Assembly (NCBI GenBank): GCA_937873555.1
Contig: CALMWN010000182.1
Location: 1 to 22,579, forward strand
Direction: 5' to 3'
DNA: 22,579 bases
From: an uncultured Clostridia bacterium
GTDB lineage: Bacteria; Bacillota; Clostridia; Acetivibrionales; CALMWN01
A program made the position numbers and the translations under genes. Of the stretch, positions 1-7,246 are shown piece after piece (positions within the stretch are counted from its first letter, which is position 1; each line of letters starts with the position of its first letter). The notes under the pieces were generated by a model that had not been told where the DNA came from, did no database searches, and saw only the letters and a program-made list of their open reading frames with translations.

Positions 1-377
1 AGGACAAATGCATCATAAATAAATTATTCGATATTTTATTGTAAAATCCTTCTTTATTCCATATTATTCTCACTGATTATGACACAAAATCCTTTTTTCC
101 TCATTTCCGTACTATGCCCTTCAACGCCTTTGAAATAGCTTTCTCATATGTATTTTTTCATAAATGTTCAGTATTTCACCATGCAATTCTTTATCGAAAA
201 GTTAATTTATTCACTAAAAGGATTTTTCAAAGTTATGTAGAATATATAAATTACTATTTCTAAACTTTACCTCTTTTTTCACAAAAGCAAAAATACGATG
301 CTGAATAGACTAAGATCGGATTAAATGATATACTGATTGGGTATTATATGCAAATTTTCAGATTGTGTGGTTGATTA
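1..377. other. AT-rich gene-free leader at the contig start
   Basis: No open reading frame with a ribosome binding site or a recognisable protein is visible on either strand. The stretch is strongly AT-rich and rich in T runs. Its only interpretable element is the promoter at 306-334 for the M23 peptidase operon. It may hold the 3' flank of an upstream gene lying off the window. Confidence 0.6.
306..334 (+). promoter_or_regulatory. Sigma-A-type promoter of the M23 peptidase-bactofilin operon
   Basis: TAGACT (306-311, 4/6 to TTGACA) and TATACT (329-334, 5/6 to TATAAT) are separated by 17 nt. Transcription would start near 341, giving a leader of about 37 nt before the start codon at 378. This is consensus matching by eye only. 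Confidence 0.55.
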
Positions 378-1292
378 ATGGAAAAAGGGAAACAGAAAAA
401 GAAAAGGGAGCAAATATCAATAATGTTTGTTCCCCATTCACCGGAAAACAATAGAATACTGAAGTTCACAACCTTCAAGTACTGGCTTGGGATTATAACC
501 CTGCTTATTGTCGTATTCATAATAGGGATATCATCACTGTTCGCATACATGATCCGTTCCAACAACAGTTTGAGAGCAGACAACTCAAGGCTTCTCAATC
601 TGACAACTATTCAGAACAGCCTGATAAATGAAAAGGCGGGTCAGATAAATGAATTAAACCAAAAAGAAGATTCTCTGACACAAAAAGTAGAAGAATTCAA
701 GGAAAAATTCAAGGAAATGACGGACAGCTATATCTCATCTTCAAAAACAAGCAGGGCAGGGGATAGGAATGAACGTGAGTTCATTGAAGATGCCGGAAAG
801 CTCAAGGCAATACTTGAAAGCCTCGATAAGGCAAGCAAAGCGGATGATAAGGATTTTGCCGACCTGTCCGATACCGAGGGAAAGCTGAAGAAATATACTG
901 AAACAATACCCACCCTGTGGCCTTCTCCCGGAAGAGTCAGCTCGGAATTCGGCAGCAGAAAGGATCCCTTCCAATTATACACGAAGTTTCACTCGGGTAT
1001 AGATATTGCCGCACCGTACGGGCAGGATATAGTTGCTTCTGCAAGCGGCAAGGTCACTCTTTGCGGATGGTATGGTACATATGGGTATGCAGTGATTATA
1101 AACCATGGCAACGGTATATCCACACTTTACGGACATACTTCCAGACTCCTTGTCAGGGAAGGACTTACAGTAAATAAAGGTGATGTGATAGCAAAGGTCG
1201 GAAGCAGTGGAAACAGCACCGGACCGCATTTGCATTTTGAAGTCCGAATCAATGACACCCCGGTAGATCCGCTCAAATACTTGGATAGATAA
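378..1292 (+). CDS. Membrane-anchored M23 family metallopeptidase (peptidoglycan endopeptidase)
   Basis: A 304-residue protein. It has a short basic cytoplasmic N-terminus with a VPHS motif, one transmembrane helix (about residues 35-59), a Lys/Glu-rich probable coiled coil (about 60-115) and a C-terminal LytM/M23 domain (about 180-304). The zinc ligands are visible as HSGID (H205, D209) and HLH (H286). H253 in YGH and H284 fit the remaining active-site histidines, so the enzyme should be active and cut peptidoglycan cross-links outside the membrane. The coiled coil resembles regulated cell-wall hydrolases of this family. The ATG at 378 lacks a good Shine-Dalgarno. An ATG at 423 has AAGGGAG 12 nt upstream, but the basic segment before VPHS is usual in clostridial homologues, so 378 is kept. 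The gene is followed after 24 nt by a bactofilin gene, surely in the same operon. Confidence 0.93.
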   Translation: MEKGKQKKKREQISIMFVPHSPENNRILKFTTFKYWLGIITLLIVVFIIGISSLFAYMIRSNNSLRADNSRLLNLTTIQNSLINEKAGQINELNQKEDSLTQKVEEFKEKFKEMTDSYISSSKTSRAGDRNEREFIEDAGKLKAILESLDKASKADDKDFADLSDTEGKLKKYTETIPTLWPSPGRVSSEFGSRKDPFQLYTKFHSGIDIAAPYGQDIVASASGKVTLCGWYGTYGYAVIINHGNGISTLYGHTSRLLVREGLTVNKGDVIAKVGSSGNSTGPHLHFEVRINDTPVDPLKYLDR

Positions 1293-1316
1293 AGTTTATA
1301 TAAAAGGAGGCGCACC

Positions 1317-1793
1317 ATGTTTAAAAAGAAGGACTTATCCTCATCCCAGGGCTTTGACACGCTGATAGGAACCAATACAACTTTTGTAGGAAATATTGAA
1401 TCAAGCGGTTCAATCAGGATTGATGGCAGACTGAATGGGGATCTGAAGGTTGAAGGCGACATATTCATAGGAAGCAACGCCGAAATTACCGGAAACATAT
1501 ATGCAAACAACGTACAATTGGCCGGAATGGTTGAAGGAAATATTGAATCGGTCGGAATCCTTAGAATACTCTCTACGGCAAAATTGTTCGGCGATATCAA
1601 CGTACACAGCTTTGTTGCAGATGAAGGCGGAGTCTTCCATGGTAAATGCTGTATGATAGATTCTCCCCAGGAAGCTTTGAGCAGTGAAAAAAGCGGAGCA
1701 AAAAGACCTCATTCCTCAAGGGATTACAAGAAAAGTTCCGTGCTTGCCCAGATGGAAGATAAGGACAAGCCCGTTGAATTGATCGAAAAATAG
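1317..1793 (+). CDS. Bactofilin (polymer-forming cytoskeletal protein)
   Basis: A 158-residue protein. Residues about 18-115 form the bactofilin (DUF583) right-handed beta-helix, seen as repeated short Gly- and Ile/Val-rich strands such as GSIRIDGRLNGDL and GNIESVGILRI. Both ends are short, charged and probably disordered, and there is no signal peptide or membrane segment. Bactofilins polymerise without nucleotide on the inner face of the membrane and position cell-wall enzymes. A consensus AAGGAGG (1304-1310) lies 6 nt before the ATG. The upstream gene is a membrane-anchored M23 peptidase. Bactofilin-M23 pairs are a known partnership (for example CcmA with Csd1 in Helicobacter), so this protein probably localises that peptidase. 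The partnership here is inferred from gene order. Confidence 0.95.
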   Translation: MFKKKDLSSSQGFDTLIGTNTTFVGNIESSGSIRIDGRLNGDLKVEGDIFIGSNAEITGNIYANNVQLAGMVEGNIESVGILRILSTAKLFGDINVHSFVADEGGVFHGKCCMIDSPQEALSSEKSGAKRPHSSRDYKKSSVLAQMEDKDKPVELIEK

Positions 1794-1796
1794 TAG

Positions 1797-1818
1797 GGAA
1801 CGACGCCCTCATCGTTCC
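1797..1818 (+). terminator. Weak hairpin after the bactofilin gene
   Basis: GGAACGA (1797-1803) pairs with TCGTTCC (1812-1818) around an 8-nt loop, starting 4 nt after the stop codon. It has no true T run behind it, so it may only assist the stronger hairpin at 1846-1869. Confidence 0.35.
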
Positions 1819-1845
1819 TTATCCTTAATTACAAATAACAATAAG

Positions 1846-1877
1846 GCAGGCAGAGACAAATCTGCCTGCTTGTTTTA
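1846..1877. terminator. Bidirectional intrinsic terminator between bactofilin and yunB
   Basis: GCAGGCAGA (1846-1854) pairs with TCTGCCTGC (1861-1869) around a 6-nt loop. On the + strand TTGTTTTA follows. On the - strand the hairpin begins 5 nt beyond the yunB stop and is followed by a T-rich stretch. It can therefore serve both convergent operons. Confidence 0.75.
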
Positions 1878-2537
1878 TCCTTTTGTGTAATCATCCGGCA
1901 GCCTTCCCATGATGACCGCATCAATTACCGGTATGGTAATGATTAATTCATGCCTTTTTTCTACAATGGGCAATGCAAGTCCTATCATGGATTTAATCTG
2001 CAGACTTATCCTGTGTCTGGTCTGATTTGCTCCTGCATATGTAAAATCCGATATGAAGTCCACCCCTGCATCCTTGTAAGGTATTACCCTAATGCTTAAA
2101 CTTGGACCCTCGGCTGCAAAAATGCCTTTCCCAAGCAAAATACCGACTGGAATTTTCATATCGATTTTGTCCATACGGGAAAGCTGCTGCAATATATCCT
2201 GCGACACTCCGGCCGAAAGCTTGTTTAATAACGCTACATTGGTATCGACTGATTTTATTTCCCCTCTTGAGTTCCTTTCTATATGTACAACATCTTCATA
2301 TTTCAGGTTTTCATTGAATATCCGGTTCATTTCAGCCGCTGCCGTGGAAGTAACAGCTGTCTTTATCCTGTTTTCACTTGCATCGATCAAATAAGGCATT
2401 ATACTTTTTTCGGCATAACCGGCAAACAGGGATAATATAATAAATATAAGCATAATACTTGAAATTACATTTATCCTCTTTGCGTTACGCCTCTTTATAT
2501 ACCACAGGCGGTGGTACAAAACCGTATTCCTGAACAT
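1875..2537 (-). CDS. yunB: Sporulation protein YunB
   Basis: A 220-residue protein with one N-terminal transmembrane helix (about residues 25-45) and an extracytoplasmic domain. It carries the features I associate with YunB: a VGILLG segment, DFTYAGANQTRHRI, and a C-terminal PVIDAVIMGRLPDDY. In Bacillus subtilis YunB is made in the mother cell under sigma-E and is needed for efficient sporulation; its biochemical role is not known. The frame stays open upstream to 2567, but the ATG at 2537 has TGAGGGGG immediately upstream and gives the normal N-terminus, so it is chosen. The gene lies 73 nt downstream of an XRE regulator on the same strand, with no terminator between them, so co-transcription is likely. 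Confidence 0.9.
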   Translation of the reverse strand: MFRNTVLYHRLWYIKRRNAKRINVISSIMLIFIILSLFAGYAEKSIMPYLIDASENRIKTAVTSTAAAEMNRIFNENLKYEDVVHIERNSRGEIKSVDTNVALLNKLSAGVSQDILQQLSRMDKIDMKIPVGILLGKGIFAAEGPSLSIRVIPYKDAGVDFISDFTYAGANQTRHRISLQIKSMIGLALPIVEKRHELIITIPVIDAVIMGRLPDDYTKG

Positions 2538-2610
2538 AAAAACCCCCTCAGACCATAATATGAGCATGAAGGGATTTTGTGCATCACATTTTCAAAATAC
2601 AGGGGAAGGC

Positions 2611-3066
2611 TCAAACTCCTTTTATTATCTGTAATGCCATATAGCGTTTCAAGGTTGTTTCCATTTGTATGTATATATCCTCAAGGAACAATTCATAAAG
2701 CTCCTTGTTTTCTATGAGATACTTACTGTCCAGCGCCCTGTCGATTATGTCACAGACTTTTTTCAATACCTCTTTGTCCTCCAGAACCTTGAAATTCCTG
2801 TCTTTTGCCAGTATCAGCTTTAACAGCGAAGGTATTCTGGTATTCATATTCTCACCAGGACTCTCCAGCCCCAAAAGCATATCTATGTCTATTTCCAGTT
2901 CTCTGATTATCCTTAAGACTATTTCCAGCTTCGGATTGGATTTATGGCCGTTTTCAAGCTGAGATAGATACCCTGGAGATATCCCTGCCATCCTGGCAAA
3001 TTCTATAAGTGAATATTTTTTTTCTTCTCTTTTGGCCTTAATTATTTCTCCTACCCGTATCTCCAT
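2611..3066 (-). CDS. XRE-family helix-turn-helix transcriptional regulator
   Basis: A 151-residue protein. Residues about 3-60 form a Cro/CI-type HTH: GEIIKAKREEKKYSLIEFA leads to the recognition helix region GISPGYLSQLENG, followed by PKLEIVLRI. The remaining 85 or so residues are Leu/Lys/Glu-rich and predicted helical. I recognise no ligand-binding or dimerisation family there. The ATG at 3066 is preceded by GAGGTGG with 5 nt spacing; an in-frame TTG at 3084 lies upstream of that site and is less likely. It is the first gene of a probable two-gene unit with yunB, which suggests a role during stationary phase or sporulation, by context only. It may also repress its own promoter. Confidence 0.85.
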   Translation of the reverse strand: MEIRVGEIIKAKREEKKYSLIEFARMAGISPGYLSQLENGHKSNPKLEIVLRIIRELEIDIDMLLGLESPGENMNTRIPSLLKLILAKDRNFKVLEDKEVLKKVCDIIDRALDSKYLIENKELYELFLEDIYIQMETTLKRYMALQIIKGV

Positions 3067-3104
3067 GTTATCCACCTCTTCCAAGCATGTAAAGGCAGTA
3101 TCAG

Positions 3105-3131
3105 TTTATACAATCGGAAATCTTTTTTCAA
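3105..3131 (-). promoter_or_regulatory. Candidate promoter of the XRE regulator-yunB unit
   Basis: Read on the - strand, TTGAAA (3126-3131, 5/6) and TATAAA (3105-3110, 5/6) are present, but the spacer is only 15 nt, which is short for sigma-A. The initiation point would lie about 30 nt upstream of the start codon. Confidence 0.35.
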
Positions 3132-3356
3132 TAGGAAATTCGAATTAATTTTATCCGATAGAAAAATAATCTATTTTCATATTGAATTTAAATCCTTGTT
3201 GTCATAGTTTATAAATAATATTGCGCATATAGCGTAAGTTTGCACAAAAAGGGCAAGAATTAAGGATAACCTTGAATGAAATCATAAAACCTGATTACAT
3301 CGGATTTTTTGAAGTTGTTAACTTTGTTACGGGCATTAGGAATGAAAACACTTTTA

Positions 3357-3365
3357 TGGTATAAT
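3357..3365 (+). promoter_or_regulatory. Extended -10 promoter of the class A PBP gene
   Basis: TGGTATAAT (3357-3365) is a perfect -10 hexamer with the extended TG dinucleotide. No good -35 is visible at 16-18 nt (TAGGAA, 3/6), which fits an extended -10 promoter. The leader would be about 70 nt. Confidence 0.6.
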
Positions 3366-3441
3366 GTTTCTTATAGTGCCTTGAAGACAAAGGTCCACAA
3401 AGTACATAAGGTTAAAAGTAGATTATGAGGTGTAAATACAT

Positions 3442-5949
3442 ATGAATAGTAAACCAAAGGCTGTTTCAAACTCTCCGGGCAAAAGCGGAAAACAGCTTTC
3501 CAATTCAAAAAAATTTGTGTATACGGTATTGAAAATTCTTCTGGTTTTTATAGTAGTAATTTCGTTTGCTCTGGCCGGAATAATCGGCGGGGCTGTATTC
3601 GGGTATATCAAGACCGCAACTCCGCTGACAGCCGACCAGTTTATGATGAAAGGCCTTACGTCAAACATCTATGACTCCAAGGGCGAGCTGGTGGAACCCA
3701 TAAAAGGATTGATCGACAGGGAACAGGTGAGCTATGACAAGATCCCGAAAAATCTTGAACATGCGTTTGTTGCTGTTGAGGATGCAAGGTTTTATGACCA
3801 CAAGGGAATTGATGTGGTTAGAATCATAGGCTCGGTAATAAATACCCTCAAGGGAAAGACACAGGGCGGCAGCACCATCACACAGCAGGTTGTAAGAAAT
3901 ATTAACGGGAACTTCAGGGTTACCATCCAAAGAAAAGTACAGGAACAATGGGCCGCGATTGAATTGGAGAAAAAACTGGAGAAGTGGCAGATAATCGAGC
4001 TTTATACAAACGTTATCTTCATGGGGCACAATTATTACGGGGTACAGTCCGCTTCGAAGGCATATTTCGGAAAAGATGTGTCGGATCTGTCCCTGGCTGA
4101 ATGTGCTGCACTGGCCGGCATTACCAACAGTCCGGCCAGGTATGACCCATTTACAACCAATGGGAGAAAAGAAACCAAGGACCGTCAGGAGCTGATCCTG
4201 TCGCTTATGAGGAAACAGAATTTCATAACTGATCAGGAGTATGACCAGGCTCTCAAGGAAGAATTGAAATTCATGGATTCGGATAAATCTCAGGGTAAGA
4301 ATGTAAGTTCCCAAAGCTATTTCGGTGAAAAGGTCATTTCAGACGTAAAAAAGGATTTGATGGCAAAGTACAACATGTCTGAAGACATGGCTATAAAAAC
4401 AATATACAATAACGGCTTGAAAATATATTCAACCATGGATTCGGACATACAAAAGGCTATGGACCAGGTATACAAGGATGACAAGTACTTTCCGGTAGTG
4501 AACAGGAATGTGGAGCACCCTCAATCCGCCATGGTGATACTGGACCCCAAGGGCGGCCAGATAAAGGCATTATACGGTGGTTATGGAGAAAAGAAAATAA
4601 GCATGGGTCTAAACCGTGCCACCCAGATGAAGAGGCAGCCCGGTTCCAGCTTTAAGCCCATTGCCGTATACGGACCGGCTGTCAATGAAAGAAAGATAAC
4701 CTCTGCAACTGTTATTGATGATGTCCCGGTTTATATGGATGAAAAGAATCCGACCAAGCCATACCCTTCAAACTATGACAGCGGTGCATACAAGGGACTT
4801 ACAACCATACGCCGTGCAATAAGGGATTCCGTCAACGTTGTGGCTGCAAAAGTATGGAGGGATTACCTTGGCCCCGACCTTTCACTCAAATATCTGAGGA
4901 GTGTAGGTATCAACAGGGACAAGGAAAGATATGTTTCTCTCGCCCTGGGAGGCTTGAATGAGGGTGTGAATCCCCTTCAGATGGCAGCAGCATATCAGCC
5001 CTTTGCAAATAAAGGTCTTTTTAATGAGCCTGTTTCCTACACCAGGGTTCTTGACCAGAGTGGAAAGGTGCTGCTGGAAAACAAACCCAAAAGTACTATA
5101 GTCTACGATGAGGCTGCAGCATACATAATGACCGATATGATGAAGGGAGTAGTAACAAGCGGTACCGCTGCCGGTTTTGGAGAAATCAAGAACAAGAATG
5201 GCGAAATCATTCCGACTGCAGGTAAAACAGGTACTTCCAGCGACTTTATCGACAAATGGTTCGTAGGATACTCTCCCTATTATATAGGAGCTACCTGGTA
5301 CGGTTATGACAACAGCAGCGGGAAGCCAATCAAACTGCAGCCTGCAGAATACAACCAGGCGCTGTCCATATGGCATGCAGTCATGGAAAAGGCCCATGAA
5401 AACCTGTCGGTTGCTGATTTCCCAGAACCTTCAGGAATCGTGAAGAAGAATGTTTGTGTTGAATCGGGAAAGGTACCTACCGATTTATGCTACAAAGATC
5501 CGGGCAATCCTCCGCAGTGGGTGGAAAGCGTATACACTGATGAGCTGTTTATCAAAGGAACGGAACCGAAGGATAATGACAGATGTGATGTGCATGTCCT
5601 TGCCAAGGTTGACACCGAAAGTCTTGATGCTTTCGGAAGGCCTTTGCTGGCTGGACCCTATTGTCCACCATCGTCAGTTGAAGAAAGGGTCTTTATACAG
5701 CGTAAAATTCCATTCTCACCAAGAAATCCGGATGATCCCTATCCGCTTGACTGGAAATATGAGCTTCCAGCGGGGGAATATTGCAACATTCATGGTGCTC
5801 CCGCTCCTGCAGCAAGCCCGGATAAAAATAAAAATACAACCGGAACTCCAGGTGCCAATATACCTTCAGACCCTAAAAAACCCGGCACATCAGGTACTAC
5901 ACCTGCTCCCTCACCAAGCCCCACCCCTAACAGGTCAAATCAGCGGTAG
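3442..5949 (+). CDS. ponA: Bifunctional class A penicillin-binding protein (PBP1A family)
   Basis: An 835-residue enzyme that polymerises lipid II and cross-links peptidoglycan. A basic cytoplasmic tail is followed by one transmembrane helix (about 26-56). The GT51 glycosyltransferase (about 75-260) shows EDARFYDHKG (catalytic E113), GGSTITQQ (142-149), RKVQE (164-168) and KWQIIELYTN (181-190). The transpeptidase (about 355-650) shows SSFK (nucleophile S402, K405), SVN (463-465) and KTGT (595-598). All key residues are present. The extracellular tail (about 655-835) carries five cysteines (672, 683, 715, 741, 781) and ends in a Pro/Ser/Thr/Lys-rich, probably disordered stretch. GAGGTG (3427-3432) precedes the ATG by 9 nt. 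It is a monocistronic unit with its own promoter, and the hairpin at 5961-6009 follows. The symbol is by family and does not prove orthology. Confidence 0.97.
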   Translation: MNSKPKAVSNSPGKSGKQLSNSKKFVYTVLKILLVFIVVISFALAGIIGGAVFGYIKTATPLTADQFMMKGLTSNIYDSKGELVEPIKGLIDREQVSYDKIPKNLEHAFVAVEDARFYDHKGIDVVRIIGSVINTLKGKTQGGSTITQQVVRNINGNFRVTIQRKVQEQWAAIELEKKLEKWQIIELYTNVIFMGHNYYGVQSASKAYFGKDVSDLSLAECAALAGITNSPARYDPFTTNGRKETKDRQELILSLMRKQNFITDQEYDQALKEELKFMDSDKSQGKNVSSQSYFGEKVISDVKKDLMAKYNMSEDMAIKTIYNNGLKIYSTMDSDIQKAMDQVYKDDKYFPVVNRNVEHPQSAMVILDPKGGQIKALYGGYGEKKISMGLNRATQMKRQPGSSFKPIAVYGPAVNERKITSATVIDDVPVYMDEKNPTKPYPSNYDSGAYKGLTTIRRAIRDSVNVVAAKVWRDYLGPDLSLKYLRSVGINRDKERYVSLALGGLNEGVNPLQMAAAYQPFANKGLFNEPVSYTRVLDQSGKVLLENKPKSTIVYDEAAAYIMTDMMKGVVTSGTAAGFGEIKNKNGEIIPTAGKTGTSSDFIDKWFVGYSPYYIGATWYGYDNSSGKPIKLQPAEYNQALSIWHAVMEKAHENLSVADFPEPSGIVKKNVCVESGKVPTDLCYKDPGNPPQWVESVYTDELFIKGTEPKDNDRCDVHVLAKVDTESLDAFGRPLLAGPYCPPSSVEERVFIQRKIPFSPRNPDDPYPLDWKYELPAGEYCNIHGAPAPAASPDKNKNTTGTPGANIPSDPKKPGTSGTTPAPSPSPTPNRSNQR

Positions 5950-5960
5950 ATATGAAAAAC

Positions 5961-6009
5961 TGCGGACCGGTATACAGCAGGACAATGTCCTGCTGTATAC
6001 CGGTCCGCA
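5961..6009. terminator. Perfect 24-bp inverted repeat shared by the PBP and EamA genes
   Basis: The arms at 5961-5984 and 5986-6009 are perfectly complementary over 24 bp around a single central base (5985). The repeat starts 11 nt after the PBP stop and lies 2 nt beyond the EamA stop. On the - strand it is followed by GTTTTTCAT, so it fits an intrinsic terminator for the EamA gene. On the + strand there is no T run (ACTTAACTCC). It may end the PBP transcript inefficiently or act as an RNA-stabilising structure. Confidence 0.75.
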
Positions 6010-6011
6010 AC

Positions 6012-6899
6012 TTAACTCCGCGTTCTTAAAAAACTCATCAGGCTCATGTCCTTTGGAATATTCAGCAGGATCATACCAACTATGAACATGCTTGCACCGG
6101 AAATAATGTAGTGAGTTATGGGCTCGTTAAAGAAAAGGTGTGCCCACAACAAAGTAAACAGAATACCTGAATTGCTTACGATTACGGCTACCAAAAACGG
6201 TATTTTTTTCAGTACATTGGCATACAGATAAAAAGTGATGCCTGTTGCAAAGCCCAGAAAAACCAGAGCCAGCAAAGCCAGCAGGCTGAAGCTGCCCTTC
6301 CATGCAAATGTAACCGGCAGCGGAGCAGCTGTAATTACCGTGCTTATTGAGAACACTGAGAAATTCATAATAGCTGAGTCCATCGAATTGATCAGTATCT
6401 TCTGGCTTAAAAAATGAATTCCTGCACCAATCGCCGATAATACAAACAGCAGTGTCACTATCAGATGGTCCTTGAATAAGTCATGCAGCGGCAGGCCATT
6501 CCAGCTTACCAGTATTACTCCCAACACGCACATAATAGTGGCAACCCAGCTGCGCCTGCTGATTTCTTCCTTGAAATAGAAAGCTGAGACCATTATCAGG
6601 AGCATTGCCTGTATCGGACCCACAATGATGTTTCCGTATGCAAACCCCATGGAAATCGCAATGTTTTCAAATATATAGTTAAGGGATTTCCCTATGGCCC
6701 CGTACCATATCCAATTATACTTCCAATAAATTGTAATCTTTTTATCCCTGATGTAAAGTAAAACTGCAAGGAATATGATCCCGAAAAAAAAACGTGAAAA
6801 GCTTATTACACTGCTGCTTACAAATAGTGAAGCCGTTTTGACGAGAATTCCCACGAAGCTCCATATAAAAATGATAAAAAACATTATCATATATTCCAT
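6012..6899 (-). CDS. EamA-family (DMT superfamily) membrane transporter
   Basis: A 295-residue, very hydrophobic protein with about ten transmembrane helices in two EamA repeats (about 1-140 and 150-285). Between them lies a short polar linker around GLPLHDLFKDH. Typical features are the FSRFFFG segment in the first repeat, a GPIQAMLLIMVSAFYFKEEI segment near the end of that repeat, and the equivalent LLWAHLFFNEPIT in the second. Members export amino acids, sugars, nucleosides or drugs; the substrate cannot be read from the sequence. The ATG at 6899 has GGAAGG 9 nt upstream. The gene stands alone between a convergent PBP gene and a divergent LtaS-type gene, and neither suggests a substrate. 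Confidence 0.9.
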   Translation of the reverse strand: MEYMIMFFIIFIWSFVGILVKTASLFVSSSVISFSRFFFGIIFLAVLLYIRDKKITIYWKYNWIWYGAIGKSLNYIFENIAISMGFAYGNIIVGPIQAMLLIMVSAFYFKEEISRRSWVATIMCVLGVILVSWNGLPLHDLFKDHLIVTLLFVLSAIGAGIHFLSQKILINSMDSAIMNFSVFSISTVITAAPLPVTFAWKGSFSLLALLALVFLGFATGITFYLYANVLKKIPFLVAVIVSNSGILFTLLWAHLFFNEPITHYIISGASMFIVGMILLNIPKDMSLMSFLRTRS

Positions 6900-7012
6900 T
6901 AATAGTTACCTTCCCGGACAAGAATTACAGACTGTCCGTCGAACCGGCAGGCTGTCTGCAGGTAAGAACAGTACAATTGATCACCTTTTCTAAAGCCTAT
7001 TGCCGTTAATTA

Positions 7013-7041
7013 TCGAAATTAGAAATAAGTTGTTGTATAAT
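7013..7041 (+). promoter_or_regulatory. Candidate promoter of the LtaS-type gene
   Basis: TCGAAA (7013-7018, 4/6) and a perfect TATAAT (7036-7041) are separated by 17 nt. Transcription would start near 7048, leaving a leader of about 200 nt. A weaker promoter nearer the gene cannot be excluded. Confidence 0.5.
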
Positions 7042-7070
7042 ATTAAATATTTATCAGGCACTTTTGTCAA
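7042..7070 (-). promoter_or_regulatory. Candidate promoter of the EamA transporter gene
   Basis: Read on the - strand, a perfect TTGACA (7065-7070) and TTTAAT (7042-7047, 5/6) are separated by 17 nt. The start point would be near 7035, with a leader of about 136 nt. Its -10 directly abuts the -10 of the rightward promoter. Confidence 0.6.
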
Positions 7071-7246
7071 TGTTCTTGTATAATGTTAATAAAGCAATTT
7101 GTATCATATTAACGGACTTTTTCATTGATTATTCCGGATAATTATTGGATAAATATCCATTATGATTTATAACAGCATATTATGTATATTAAAATAAATC
7201 GAGTACCGGGACAAAATATGCAAAGATCGGGCAGGGAGACAGGTAA

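Larger units (their letters stand above)
3067..3441. other. Divergent intergenic region between the XRE gene and the PBP gene
   Basis: This 375-nt AT-rich region has no supportable gene. It holds a candidate leftward promoter (3105-3131), a rightward extended -10 promoter (3357-3365), and several short inverted motifs next to the leftward promoter. Among these are ATCGGA (3113-3118) and TCCGAT (3154-3159), which could be regulator sites. Confidence 0.6.
6900..7246. other. Divergent intergenic region between the EamA and LtaS-type genes
   Basis: No gene is supported in these 347 nt. The central part holds two strong, oppositely directed promoters with adjoining -10 elements (7013-7041 and 7042-7070). 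The part near 6926-6962 contains imperfect inverted GC-rich segments in the EamA leader. The part near 7130-7200 is AT-rich with a short GGATA/TATCC inverted repeat and weaker promoter-like hexamers. Confidence 0.6.

Noticed and set aside
3661..4314. A 217-codon leftward frame inside the PBP gene
   Set aside because: It is fully antisense to the conserved glycosyltransferase domain and shows no recognisable motif.
5450..6085. A 211-codon + frame overlapping the PBP gene end and the EamA gene end
   Set aside because: It lies in another frame of the well-supported PBP gene, crosses the 49-nt inverted repeat and has a composition unlike a protein. It is a shadow frame.
6926..6962. GC-rich imperfect inverted repeat in the EamA leader as a riboswitch or attenuator
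   Set aside because: Only short (about 5 bp) stems can be drawn, there is no T run, and no known riboswitch core is visible.
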